Shown here: positions 1 to 5,857 of the stretch, piece by piece
Numbering within the stretch: position 1 is the first letter of the stretch
How the letters are laid out: each line of letters starts with the position of its first letter
DNA from: Bacillota bacterium
GTDB taxonomy: Bacteria > Bacillota > Clostridia > Saccharofermentanales > Fastidiosipilaceae
DNA length: 6,592 nt
Direction: 5' to 3'
NCBI GenBank assembly: GCA_023388435.1
Contig: JAEWGG010000028.1
Location: forward strand, 1-6,592
Position numbers and translations under genes: made by a program
Notes under the pieces: generated by a model
Told to the model about the DNA's origin: nothing
Databases searched by the model: none
What the model saw: only the letters and a program-made list of their open reading frames with translations

Positions 1-689
1 ACCTGCGCAAGGGTGAGTTCAAGGAGGTACACGAGTACTATCCCAGTGAGGAAGACGCCAAGAAGGGGACAAATGTAGAGAAGACCCTGGTGAATCCCCG
101 CACTGAGGAGAAGAACCAGCGGGGCAATAACCGGGAGCAGTACAGGTCCCAGCCCCAGGAGGACAAGGCCTATCGCTTCTACAATTCCAGCACGGACCAC
201 GAACAGCGGCCCGCCGCCGGGGAGGGGAAGACGGAGCAGGGAAATTACATCCCGGGCGAGACCATCGTCCACACCTACCGCTATTACCGTGTGAATACCG
301 ACCCGAACGAGCCGACGAAGCCGGGACAGCCCGACCCGAACGAGCCGACGAAGCCGGGCCAGCCTGACCCGAACGAGCCGACGAAGCCGGGCCAGCCTGA
401 TCCGAACGAGCCGACGAAGCCGGGCCAGCCCGACCCGAATCAGCCGACGAAGCCGGGCCAGCCCGACCCGAACGAGCCGATGAAGCCGGGCCAGCCTGAC
501 CCGAATCAGCCGACGAAGCCGGGCCAGCCTGACCCGAATCAGCCGACGAAGCCGGGGAAACCTGATCCGAAGCGCCCAGGGACACTGCCCAGAACGGGTG
601 AGACGGGGACCTTCGCTACGGCAAGCCTCTTCCTGACTGCGGCAGGTCTGGTCCTGCTAGGGAAGAAGCGTCGTCAGCTCGATAACTGA
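1..689 (+). CDS. LPXTG-anchored repeat-rich surface protein, 3' end (5' truncated by window)
   Basis: The reading frame is open from base 3 to the TGA at 687-689, so this is the last 228 residues of a longer protein; the GTG at 90 is an internal valine, not a supported start. Visible residues 1-99 are hydrophilic and rich in charged residues and tyrosine, ending in a Thr/Tyr-rich stretch (IVHTYRYYRV) that recalls the end of a MucBP-like or other beta-sandwich repeat; that resemblance is weak. Residues 100-187 are eight copies of DPNEPTKPGQP (E or Q at position 4, one T-to-M change), a typical wall-spanning proline-rich stalk. Residues 195-199 are LPRTG, followed by a hydrophobic segment (about 203-220) and the tail KKRRQLDN: a complete sortase A-type sorting signal. 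The protein should therefore be exported, covalently linked to peptidoglycan and exposed on the surface. Its binding partner cannot be inferred because the N-terminal domains are outside the window. A terminator follows about 75 bases downstream. Confidence 0.93.
   Translation, partial: LRKGEFKEVHEYYPSEEDAKKGTNVEKTLVNPRTEEKNQRGNNREQYRSQPQEDKAYRFYNSSTDHEQRPAAGEGKTEQGNYIPGETIVHTYRYYRVNTDPNEPTKPGQPDPNEPTKPGQPDPNEPTKPGQPDPNEPTKPGQPDPNQPTKPGQPDPNEPMKPGQPDPNQPTKPGQPDPNQPTKPGKPDPKRPGTLPRTGETGTFATASLFLTAAGLVLLGKKRRQLDN
300..563 (+). repeat. Eight tandem 33-bp repeats in the surface protein stalk
   Basis: Eight in-frame 33-bp units encode D-P-N-(E/Q)-P-T-K-P-G-(Q/K)-P. A ninth, degenerate unit (DPKRPG) runs into the LPRTG motif. 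Variation is small: GAA/GAG-type versus CAG at the fourth codon, one ACG-to-ATG change near 480, and synonymous C/T changes. Near-identity at the DNA level suggests recent expansion and probable copy-number variation between strains. Confidence 0.95.
585..686 (+). other. LPRTG cell-wall sorting signal
   Basis: LPRTG is encoded at 585-599. It is followed by ETG, a hydrophobic stretch of about 18 residues, and a basic tail (KKRR) ending eight residues after the membrane segment. Sortase cleaves such signals between T and G and attaches the threonine to the cell-wall precursor. Spacing and composition are canonical. Confidence 0.93.
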
Positions 690-762
690 AGCCCAGGCCC
701 TGAGCGCGAGCTGAAAAACTAAAATCCTGTAAAGCGCAAAGACTAGCCTGAGTTAGGACAGA

Positions 763-801
763 GACCCATACCCTTTTAGGGGTATGGGTCATTTTCTTTT
801 T
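763..801 (+). terminator. Intrinsic terminator of the LPRTG surface protein gene
   Basis: A perfect 11-bp stem (763-773 GACCCATACCC with 780-790 GGGTATGGGTC) has a 6-base loop (TTTTAG). It is followed by a T-rich run (ATTTTCTTTTT). It sits 74 bases after the stop codon at 689. Confidence 0.92.
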
Positions 802-913
802 GCTTTCGCCAGCTAACGCGAATCGCTTTATAGATGAAAGCATAAGCCCAATTATTGTAATAAGATATAAAAAATTTTCCACTAAAATTTATACTGAAAT
901 TTTCGCGGCTTTA

Positions 914-942
914 TTGACAGTATAAAAGAGACTTGTTAGGAT
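914..942 (+). promoter_or_regulatory. Sigma-A-like promoter of the small membrane protein gene
   Basis: A consensus -35 box TTGACA (914-919) is followed by a 17-base spacer and TAGGAT (937-942), which matches four of six bases of TATAAT. AT tracts lie just upstream. Transcription would start near 949 and leave a leader of about 115 bases. The -10 box is weak, so the promoter may be modest or regulated. Confidence 0.65.
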
Positions 943-958
943 GAGCTTTCTTAATCTT

Positions 959-1006
959 GGAGCTGATTCCCGTGCGAAGAAAACTTAGCGTGGAATCTAG
1001 AGCCCC
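959..1006 (+). promoter_or_regulatory. Foldable leader hairpin upstream of the small membrane protein gene
   Basis: Nested complementary segments form one long imperfect hairpin: GGAGCT (959-964) with AGCCCC (1001-1006, one mismatch); GATTCC (965-970) with GGAATC (992-997), perfect; GCGAAG (974-979) with CTTAGC (984-989), one G/A mismatch; and an AAAA loop (980-983). There is no U-tract after it, so it is not an intrinsic terminator. It matches no riboswitch class I recognise. Confidence 0.4.
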
Positions 1007-1054
1007 ACAAGAAATTTAATGAAATCAATGCACTTTGCAATTGAGCCAATCAAT

Positions 1055-1058
1055 GGAG
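1055..1058 (+). promoter_or_regulatory. Ribosome binding site that selects the ATG at 1065
   Basis: GGAG lies six bases before the ATG at 1065-1067. The in-frame upstream candidates (TTG at 1035 and 1041, ATG at 1053) lack a comparable site, and the ATG at 1053 overlaps this one. Confidence 0.65.
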
Positions 1059-1064
1059 CTAGCT

Positions 1065-1658
1065 ATGGATACACAGTTGTTTGATAGCCTCTTTTTCACG
1101 TTCCTGACACTGGGCGGCCTGAGTCTTTTGCTCAGTCTCTCCCTGACGTGCCTGCTCCTCCAACGGAGGGCACGGGGGCTGACGTTGAGAAAAATCGCCC
1201 TTGTGAGTCTGCTTAGTACCTTGCTCTCTGCGGTCTGTGGCCTGGGATTTATTGCTCTGCTGTATCATGAGGGGCTGCGTGAGCCAGATATTGCTGACGG
1301 CATGAGGACGCCATTCTTCATTATTGCTGCCAGCCTTGTCGGGGCAGTGCTCCTCTGGACCCTATATCAGTCCCTGAGCGTTCTACATTGCTGCCAGCCT
1401 TGTCGGGGCAGCGCTCCTCTGGACCCTATATCAGTCCCTGAGCGTTCTACGAGCCAGGGATGCGGCACAGTAGGGCCTGGCGCTTGTGCGTCGACTGAGG
1501 CCAGCTCGCTGGGACCAAAACACATACCCGTGGCTACATGGGTATGTGTTTTTATTTATCTGTCAAACAGCTCTTGTAGACAGGAGCGGGCGCGCTTTCG
1601 CCTAGGCTTCACCAGTACAGAGAACAGAAAAAAGCCTCCCCGGCTGCTCAGAAGCTGA
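1065..1658 (+). CDS. Small three-helix membrane protein, C-terminus frameshifted by a 64-bp tandem duplication
   Basis: I do not recognise the family. From the ATG at 1065 the protein has three hydrophobic segments (about residues 7-32, 44-67 and 83-104) separated by a basic loop (QRRARGLTLRK) and an acidic loop (HEGLREPDIADG), as in a small integral membrane protein. After residue 107 (codon 1383-1385) the second copy of a 64-bp tandem duplication is read in the wrong frame. It gives about 90 low-hydrophobicity, Cys/Ser/Arg-rich residues up to the TGA at 1656-1658. If one copy is removed, the frame continues as SVL-RARDAAQ and stops at the TAG at 1471-1473, giving a compact 114-residue protein that ends before the terminator at 1517-1552. 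The present frame instead runs through that terminator and ends inside the fuc terminator, so the long tail is almost certainly not native. The helix-bearing part may still be made. It converges on fucA. Confidence 0.55.
   Translation: MDTQLFDSLFFTFLTLGGLSLLLSLSLTCLLLQRRARGLTLRKIALVSLLSTLLSAVCGLGFIALLYHEGLREPDIADGMRTPFFIIAASLVGAVLLWTLYQSLSVLHCCQPCRGSAPLDPISVPERSTSQGCGTVGPGACASTEASSLGPKHIPVATWVCVFIYLSNSSCRQERARFRLGFTSTENRKKPPRLLRS
1323..1450 (+). repeat. 64-bp tandem duplication causing a frameshift
   Basis: Copy 1 is 1323-1386 and copy 2 is 1387-1450. They differ at a single base (T at 1348, C at 1412). The period is 64, not a multiple of three, so it shifts the frame by one. Both copies encode ASLVG-A/V-ALLWTLYQSLSVL-type sequence (the third helix), but in frames offset by one base. 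Only copy 2's frame leads into the short native-looking end RARDAAQ and its TAG. Confidence 0.95.
1517..1556 (+). terminator. Intrinsic terminator of the small membrane protein gene
   Basis: AAAACACATACCC (1517-1529) pairs perfectly with GGGTATGTGTTTT (1540-1552). The inner GTG/CAT extends the stem to 16 bp around a GCTA loop. T-rich sequence follows (to 1556). The A-run on the other side makes it potentially bidirectional, so it could also catch read-through from the converging fuc operon. It lies 43 bases after the ancestral stop at 1473. Confidence 0.9.
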
Positions 1659-1675
1659 GCGACTGCCCGAGAGGC
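1628..1675 (-). terminator. Intrinsic terminator of the fuc operon
   Basis: On the minus strand, GCCTCTCGGGC (1675-1665) pairs with GCCGGGGAGGC (1644-1634) with one mismatch and one wobble. An inner perfect 6-bp stem GCTCAG/CTGAGC has a CTT loop, and six T residues follow (1633-1628). It starts 26 bases after the fucA stop codon. Confidence 0.88.
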
Positions 1676-1701
1676 CTTGTGTCCAGCTGAGTAAGCAGGA
1701 C

Positions 1702-2367
1702 TTAGGATTTTTTGCGCTGACCGTAAGTCTTAAATTTCTCGGCCATCAGGGCCATTTCTTCATCAGAGAGGATGACTGGCTGACCAATGGAACGGGCGCG
1801 GTAGTAGATCTCTGCACAGTACTCCACCTCTTCAATGATGTTAAAAGCGTTGAGCAGGTCCTGGGCTCCGGCAAGGATGCCATGATTGGCCAGCAGGACG
1901 CAACGGCGCTCACGCATGGCTTCGAAGGCATTAACGGCCAGTTCGTGGGTGCCGTAGGTCGCATACTCAGCACAGCGGACATCCTTACCAGCGACGGCAA
2001 TCATATAGTGGGTGGCTGGGATACCCTCACGCAGGCAGGCCAATACGGTGGCGAAGGTCGTGTGTGCATGGATGACGGCATCGAGGTCATCACGCTCGCG
2101 GTATTGGATGAGATGCATTTCCCATTCGCTTGAGGGGGCGCGGTGACCGGAGACAAGCTTCCCCTCAAGGTCCATGAGTACAATATCCTCGGGCTTAATG
2201 TCCTCGAAAGGAATACCTGAAGGTGTAATGGCCATCAGCTGGCTCTCGCGGTCAAAGATACTGAGGTTTCCCCCAGTTCCCTTGGTCAAACCTGCGCTGA
2301 GCAACTTCTTTCCATACTCGATTAATTCGAGACGCTGGGGGAACAGGGCTAGCTTCTTATCTTCCAT
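1702..2367 (-). CDS. fucA: L-fuculose-1-phosphate aldolase (class II, zinc-dependent)
   Basis: The 221-residue protein has the usual length of FucA-type aldolases of the AraD/FucA family. The enzymes of this family cleave L-fuculose 1-phosphate to dihydroxyacetone phosphate and L-lactaldehyde in the cytoplasm. Visible motifs in order: KGTGGNLS at 29-36 (phosphate loop), TPSG at 48-51, SSEWEMH at 79-85 with the likely acid/base Glu81, zinc ligands His100 and His102 in HAHTT, and His162 in NHG, the third zinc ligand. The ATG at 2365-2367 is the only reasonable start: a TAA lies in frame just upstream (minus strand, ATG-AGG-AGA-TAA), and the next methionine falls after the phosphate loop. The ribosome site is weak. 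It is the last gene of the operon, 94 bases after fucI, with a terminator downstream. The same fold includes L-ribulose-5-phosphate 4-epimerases, but the company of fucI favours FucA. By family knowledge it may also act on D-ribulose 1-phosphate from D-arabinose. Confidence 0.92.
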   Translation of the reverse strand: MEDKKLALFPQRLELIEYGKKLLSAGLTKGTGGNLSIFDRESQLMAITPSGIPFEDIKPEDIVLMDLEGKLVSGHRAPSSEWEMHLIQYRERDDLDAVIHAHTTFATVLACLREGIPATHYMIAVAGKDVRCAEYATYGTHELAVNAFEAMRERRCVLLANHGILAGAQDLLNAFNIIEEVEYCAEIYYRARSIGQPVILSDEEMALMAEKFKTYGQRKKS

Positions 2368-2373
2368 AGTAGG

Positions 2374-2379
2374 CTTCTC
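2374..2379 (-). promoter_or_regulatory. Weak ribosome binding site of fucA
   Basis: GAGAAG on the minus strand sits six bases before the fucA ATG. A better-looking GAGGAG (2384-2389) is 16 bases away, too far for normal use. The weak site, next to the intercistronic hairpin, suggests that FucA output may be set separately from FucI. Confidence 0.4.
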
Positions 2380-2405
2380 TTATCTCCTCATCTCACTGAA
2401 TTACT

Positions 2406-2425
2406 GGGCGGGGGAGGGTCCTGGG
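2406..2425 (+). other. Potential G-quadruplex motif on the template strand of the fuc operon
   Basis: Four runs of three G (2406-2408, 2410-2412, 2416-2418, 2423-2425) are separated by loops of 1, 3 and 4 bases, which satisfies the common G3+N1-7 pattern. Because fuc genes are read from the other strand, the G-rich strand is the template; the mRNA is C-rich here. Confidence 0.5.
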
Positions 2426-2438
2426 CCTCCCTCCGCCC
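2406..2438 (-). promoter_or_regulatory. GC-rich intercistronic hairpin between fucI and fucA
   Basis: GGGCGG-G-GGAGG (2406-2417) pairs with CCTCC-C-(T)-CCGCCC (2426-2438): 12 G:C-rich pairs with one bulged base at 2432 and an 8-base loop. No T-run follows on either strand, so it is not a standard terminator. Such hairpins in operon mRNAs often mark RNA processing or protect the upstream message, which is inferred here. The plus strand of the same segment also fits a G-quadruplex pattern. Confidence 0.6.
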
Positions 2439-2461
2439 GGCGGGCTGATCTCTGTGGGGCC

Positions 2462-4252
2462 TTATTTATACAGCGGGCCATAGTAGGCACAGGCTCTGAA
2501 GTCCTGGGCCTCAAGGTCCTTGGTGCCGAAGCCACTAAAGGCGTGGGGACGGAAAATGCGCTCCTTCTTAATATTATGGAAGGCGACGGGAATGCGCAGC
2601 ATGGCCGCGAGGGTCAGGAGCTGATCGCCGATGTGGCCATAGACAGAGGCGCAGTGGTTGGCTCCCCAGATCTGCATGACTTCGTAGACCGATGTGGCGG
2701 CCTCATCGTCGAGTATGGGCGCAAACCAGGTGGAGGGCCAGGTGCGGTCTGTGCGCTCGTCGAGAATCTTTTGCATCCCGTCATCCAGATTACAGCTGTA
2801 GCCTTCGATTACCTGCAGTGTGGGGCCGACACCTTCTACGAGGTTCAGGCGCAGCATGGTCATGGGCATCTCGACCTTGGTGCGGAAGTGTGAGGAGAAG
2901 CCGCCGCCACGGAAGTATTCATAGTTGGCCCGGCACCAGTCTGTGGCCTCGGTCATGGCCTGGATATCTGCCTCTGTCAGCTCCCAGAAGGCCTTCATGC
3001 AGGCCTCGCCCTGCTCATTCCTGGCGGCCCCAGAGCCGTCCAGGCAGCTGGCACCAGAATTGATGAGGTGTAAGACACCGTTTTGGGCCACACCTGTCAG
3101 TTCTTTACCGGTCACGCGCTTAACGGACTCTGGGGACCAGTAGGTCCGCACATCAGAAAACATGGAGGCGCGGTTCGTCAGGAGGGTCTGGAAGAGCATG
3201 CCGGCCCCGTTTAAGGTGTCATTCTCTGTGGCAAAAGTCAGGGGACTGCGCGGACCATTCCAGTCAAAGGTGGAGGAGAGTATGGCCTCTGTGAAGTCTC
3301 CGTTGGGCAGCCAGTCTGTCCACATGCGCTGGCCTTGGAAGCCGCCGGCGATGCCGTTGCGGCCCAGGGCCTCCTCGTGCCAACCCATCTCAGCAAGCTT
3401 CGGATTGCCCAGGAGGATGTCGCGGCAGACGAGGGCGTGCTTGACAACGAAGTCCCACTGCTCGTCCTCCGGAATATGGCGGCTCTTGGTGATGACCTCA
3501 GGGAAGTTCTTTCCCTTGTTGATATCCTGCCCCTCACGGCAGTGCTCGCGCACCCATTCCCGAGCCTTCTGGTACTCCTCGTGATCGTAGATGCCCAGGG
3601 TGATGCGGCGCAGGATCTCCGTCATATCCACCCATTCGGTGCGCATGCCGAGATATTTCTGGAAGAAGTCCGCATCTACAGCGGAGCCGGCAATACCCAT
3701 GGAGGTGGCGCCGATATTGACATAGGACTTGTTACGCATCAGGCCCACGGCGATGGCGGCCCTGGCGAAGAGGAGGATTTTTTCCTCCACATCCTCAGGG
3801 ATTGTCCGATCATCGGCGTCCTGGACTTCCTGTCCATAGATCTTAAAAGCGGGTAGACCGCGCTGGGCGTAGGCGGCCATGACGGCGGCCAGATATACGG
3901 CTCCGGGGCGTTCAGTTCCGTTGAAGCCCCAGACGGCCTTGATGGTGTTGGGATTCAGGTCCATGGTCTCCGTACCATAACACCAGCAAGGGGTTACGGT
4001 GAGGGTTGCCACGACAGCCTGCGTGGAGAAAAAGTCCTCGCAGCGCTGGGCCTCTTCGGCTCCGCCGATCGTGCTGGGGGCGATGACGCAGCGCAGGGGA
4101 CTGCCGTCGGGATAGTGCAGTCTGGACTCGATCAGGGCCTTGGCCGCCTCGGCCATACCCATGGTCTGCTGCTCGAGGGATTCGCGTACTCCGCCCCAGC
4201 GACCGTCAATGGTCGGGCGAATACCGATTGCAGGATACAGTTTCTGACTCAT
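2462..4252 (-). CDS. fucI: L-fucose isomerase
   Basis: This cytoplasmic ketol isomerase converts L-fucose to L-fuculose; family members usually also accept D-arabinose. At 596 residues it has the full length of the FucI family and aligns from end to end with my memory of E. coli FucI, including the blocks GGFQGQR-W-TD (303-313), STFDWNG (327-333), ATENDTLNG (341-349), DVRTYWSPE (367-375), HLINSG (395-400), EYFRGGG (445-451), TWPSTWFAP (504-512), WGANH (529-533) and YGPLYK at the C-terminus. The residues expected to bind Mn2+ are present: Glu343, Asp367 and His533, matching Glu337, Asp361 and His528 of the E. coli enzyme. The ATG at 4250-4252 has a perfect AGGAGG (4260-4265) seven bases upstream. 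It follows the kinase gene by 27 bases, so the two are surely cotranscribed. No frameshift or missing catalytic residue is visible. Confidence 0.97.
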   Translation of the reverse strand: MSQKLYPAIGIRPTIDGRWGGVRESLEQQTMGMAEAAKALIESRLHYPDGSPLRCVIAPSTIGGAEEAQRCEDFFSTQAVVATLTVTPCWCYGTETMDLNPNTIKAVWGFNGTERPGAVYLAAVMAAYAQRGLPAFKIYGQEVQDADDRTIPEDVEEKILLFARAAIAVGLMRNKSYVNIGATSMGIAGSAVDADFFQKYLGMRTEWVDMTEILRRITLGIYDHEEYQKAREWVREHCREGQDINKGKNFPEVITKSRHIPEDEQWDFVVKHALVCRDILLGNPKLAEMGWHEEALGRNGIAGGFQGQRMWTDWLPNGDFTEAILSSTFDWNGPRSPLTFATENDTLNGAGMLFQTLLTNRASMFSDVRTYWSPESVKRVTGKELTGVAQNGVLHLINSGASCLDGSGAARNEQGEACMKAFWELTEADIQAMTEATDWCRANYEYFRGGGFSSHFRTKVEMPMTMLRLNLVEGVGPTLQVIEGYSCNLDDGMQKILDERTDRTWPSTWFAPILDDEAATSVYEVMQIWGANHCASVYGHIGDQLLTLAAMLRIPVAFHNIKKERIFRPHAFSGFGTKDLEAQDFRACAYYGPLYK

Positions 4253-4279
4253 TTCTTTACCTCCTGGACCTCTGGCCCA

Positions 4280-5776
4280 TTATTTTTTACTTACTATAGA
4301 ATCTGGGACTGTCCCAGGCTTATAGACACGCACGGTTTCAAGATTCCTATAGCGCTCGCGGCAGCGTTCCAGAAGCTCCCAGTTGGGGGGGCTGTCTGTG
4401 TTCCCGGCGGAGAAGTCTCCAGCCCTCTGTTCAAAGGCGTAGAGCTGCATGACAAGGTTACCCAGGGCTGAGGCCTCGGCGGGCCCAGCCAGGACTTCCA
4501 GGCCTGTTGCATCCGCTATTTTTTGCATGAAAACTTCAGATTTACTGCCTCCACCAACGACATGCAGGCGTGTGAACTCGCGCTTGCACAGGAGCTTGAG
4601 CGCCTGGATTTCTGAGACATAGCGGGCGACCAGGCTGTCGTAAAGCAGGAGGTGGGCGTCTGTGGCATCAAGGCTCTGCCCCTGTTCTGCCGCCAGTTCC
4701 TGAAGTGCTGAGAAGAGATCGTCCTGCTGCAGCAAGTGGCTGTCTTCGGTATCAATATGAAAACCGGACTTCCGACCAGCAAGCTGTACGTTCAGCTCAG
4801 CGAAGTCTGGGGCCTGGTCACCGAGGGACTGGCGAAGGCGCTCAATCCAGTAAAGTCCCGTCAAATTCTTGACTGCGTAGATGGAACCGAAGGCCGAGAG
4901 CTCATGGGACAGATTGAGCTCAGCGGCGGCGGGCTGCCGCAGGGCCTGGGGGAGACCAGCTCCAAGCAGGGACCAGGTCCCGCAGGACAAGAAGGCGCAC
5001 TGGGGATCGCTAAAGGCCTCGCTCAGTAAGAAGGCCCCAGCCGTATCGTGGCCCAGGACTGTCACAACGGGGATGCCCCGTCCGCCAAAGAGGGCAGGGT
5101 GTGTCCGACCTAAGAACTGACCGGCCAGCCGCCGCTCAGCGATACGCTCCGGATCGAAGTCTACGGCCCTCAGAAAATCGGCAATGATTTCTCTCTCCTG
5201 GGGGTCGTAAAACATGGTGGTGGACAGCATGCTCTCCTCCGCCCCAAGCTCCCCAGTCAGGCAAAAGGCGATCAGGTCTGGAAAGGGGAGCAGGGCCCAG
5301 GAATCCGCCTCAGCCCGCCTGTTCAGCTCTGCGGCGCGCGAGGCGATCTGGGCGAGGCTGTTGATGGCCAGAACCTGGTTCCCGCTTCTGGCGTAAAGCT
5401 CCTCACGACTGAAGTGGGAGAGGACTTTCGCCAGCCCCTGTTCATGGCTGGGCTCCCGGTAGCAGACAGGGGCCTCAACGATACGATTGATGGGGAGTGT
5501 ATCGGCATCTTGTGGGCCTGTGGAAACAAGGCCGAAGTCAACCCCCCAGCTGTCAATGCCAATGAGATCCACCCGGGGTAAGCGGTCGATGCAATTGTGA
5601 ATCTCTCTATAGATGGAGGCCAGGTCCCAGCGCAGGAGGCCATCTACCAGCTGTGCTTTATGGCGGAAGCGCAAGACTTCCTCCACAGAAATTTCTGTGG
5701 GGCCAAGTCTGGCCAATAGGCCGCGGATGGATGTCGCGCCCAGGTCGAAGGCGAGATAATAGGTGTCGGGCTGCAT
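4280..5776 (-). CDS. FGGY-family carbohydrate kinase, RhaB-like; L-fuculokinase by context
   Basis: This 498-residue cytoplasmic kinase uses ATP to phosphorylate a ketose, here most likely L-fuculose to L-fuculose 1-phosphate. Both FGGY domains are complete. The N-terminal phosphate-binding DLGATS is at 11-16, SWGVDF with Asp80 at 76-81, and GHDTAGA at 242-248 with the probable catalytic base Asp244. SCGTWSLLG is at 264-272, the ATP-site VVGGGSKSE at 406-414 and AGPAEASALGN at 430-440. The motif wording (SWGVDF, GTWSLLG, AGP-EAS-LGN) is closer to rhamnulokinase RhaB than to E. coli FucK, so automatic annotation may call it rhamnulokinase. Its place immediately before fucI and fucA, with no rhamnose isomerase in view, argues for L-fuculose as substrate; dual activity is possible. 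The ATG at 5774-5776 has AAGGAG (5787-5792) ten bases upstream. It is the first gene of the operon. Confidence 0.9.
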   Translation of the reverse strand: MQPDTYYLAFDLGATSIRGLLARLGPTEISVEEVLRFRHKAQLVDGLLRWDLASIYREIHNCIDRLPRVDLIGIDSWGVDFGLVSTGPQDADTLPINRIVEAPVCYREPSHEQGLAKVLSHFSREELYARSGNQVLAINSLAQIASRAAELNRRAEADSWALLPFPDLIAFCLTGELGAEESMLSTTMFYDPQEREIIADFLRAVDFDPERIAERRLAGQFLGRTHPALFGGRGIPVVTVLGHDTAGAFLLSEAFSDPQCAFLSCGTWSLLGAGLPQALRQPAAAELNLSHELSAFGSIYAVKNLTGLYWIERLRQSLGDQAPDFAELNVQLAGRKSGFHIDTEDSHLLQQDDLFSALQELAAEQGQSLDATDAHLLLYDSLVARYVSEIQALKLLCKREFTRLHVVGGGSKSEVFMQKIADATGLEVLAGPAEASALGNLVMQLYAFEQRAGDFSAGNTDSPPNWELLERCRERYRNLETVRVYKPGTVPDSIVSKK

Positions 5777-5815
5777 GCTCTTTCGTCTCCTTAAGGCGCG
5801 TTATACTCTAGCATT

Positions 5816-5844
5816 ATCATATAAGTTAATGGACATTTTTTCAA
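5816..5844 (-). promoter_or_regulatory. Promoter of the fuc operon
   Basis: On the minus strand, TTGAAA (5844-5839) and TATGAT (5821-5816) each match five of six consensus bases and are separated by exactly 17 bases. AT-rich sequence lies upstream. The transcript would start near 5809, giving a short leader of about 30 bases before the kinase ATG. Confidence 0.75.
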
Positions 5845-5857
5845 TGAAAAAAGATGA

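Larger units (their letters stand above)
690..1064. other. Intergenic region: terminator, AT-rich upstream tract, promoter, structured leader
   Basis: This 375-base gap contains the terminator at 763-801, then a strongly AT-rich stretch at about 820-910 with A- and T-tracts that could act as a UP element, the promoter at 914-942, and an untranslated leader of roughly 115 bases with a foldable segment at 959-1006. I see no convincing gene in it. Confidence 0.75.

Noticed and set aside
300..563. CRISPR array
   Set aside because: The units are contiguous, in frame and without spacers; they encode a protein stalk.
19..585. 188-codon minus-strand open frame opposite the left surface protein
   Set aside because: It is a mirror of the 33-bp repeat array; its repetitive Gly/Ser/Ala sequence arises from the repeats, and no ribosome site or promoter supports it.
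616..882. 88-codon minus-strand open frame
   Set aside because: It crosses a strong terminator hairpin and overlaps the anchor-coding end of the surface protein gene.
941..988. Short ATG open frame of 15 residues in the leader
   Set aside because: Its ATG overlaps the predicted -10 box, so it would lie before the transcription start, and it lacks a ribosome site.
1059..1268. 69-codon minus-strand open frame
   Set aside because: It lies antisense to the hydrophobic helices of the small membrane protein; its Gln/Lys-rich composition is the complement of Leu-rich codons.
2174..2893. Plus-strand open frame of 239 codons across fucA, the gap and fucI, with other plus-strand frames at 3162-3584 and 3335-3856
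   Set aside because: They are antisense shadows of the clearly homologous fuc genes, favoured by GC-rich codon use.
1628..5844. Propanediol or fucose microcompartment locus
   Set aside because: No shell protein, diol dehydratase or aldehyde dehydrogenase gene is present in the window.
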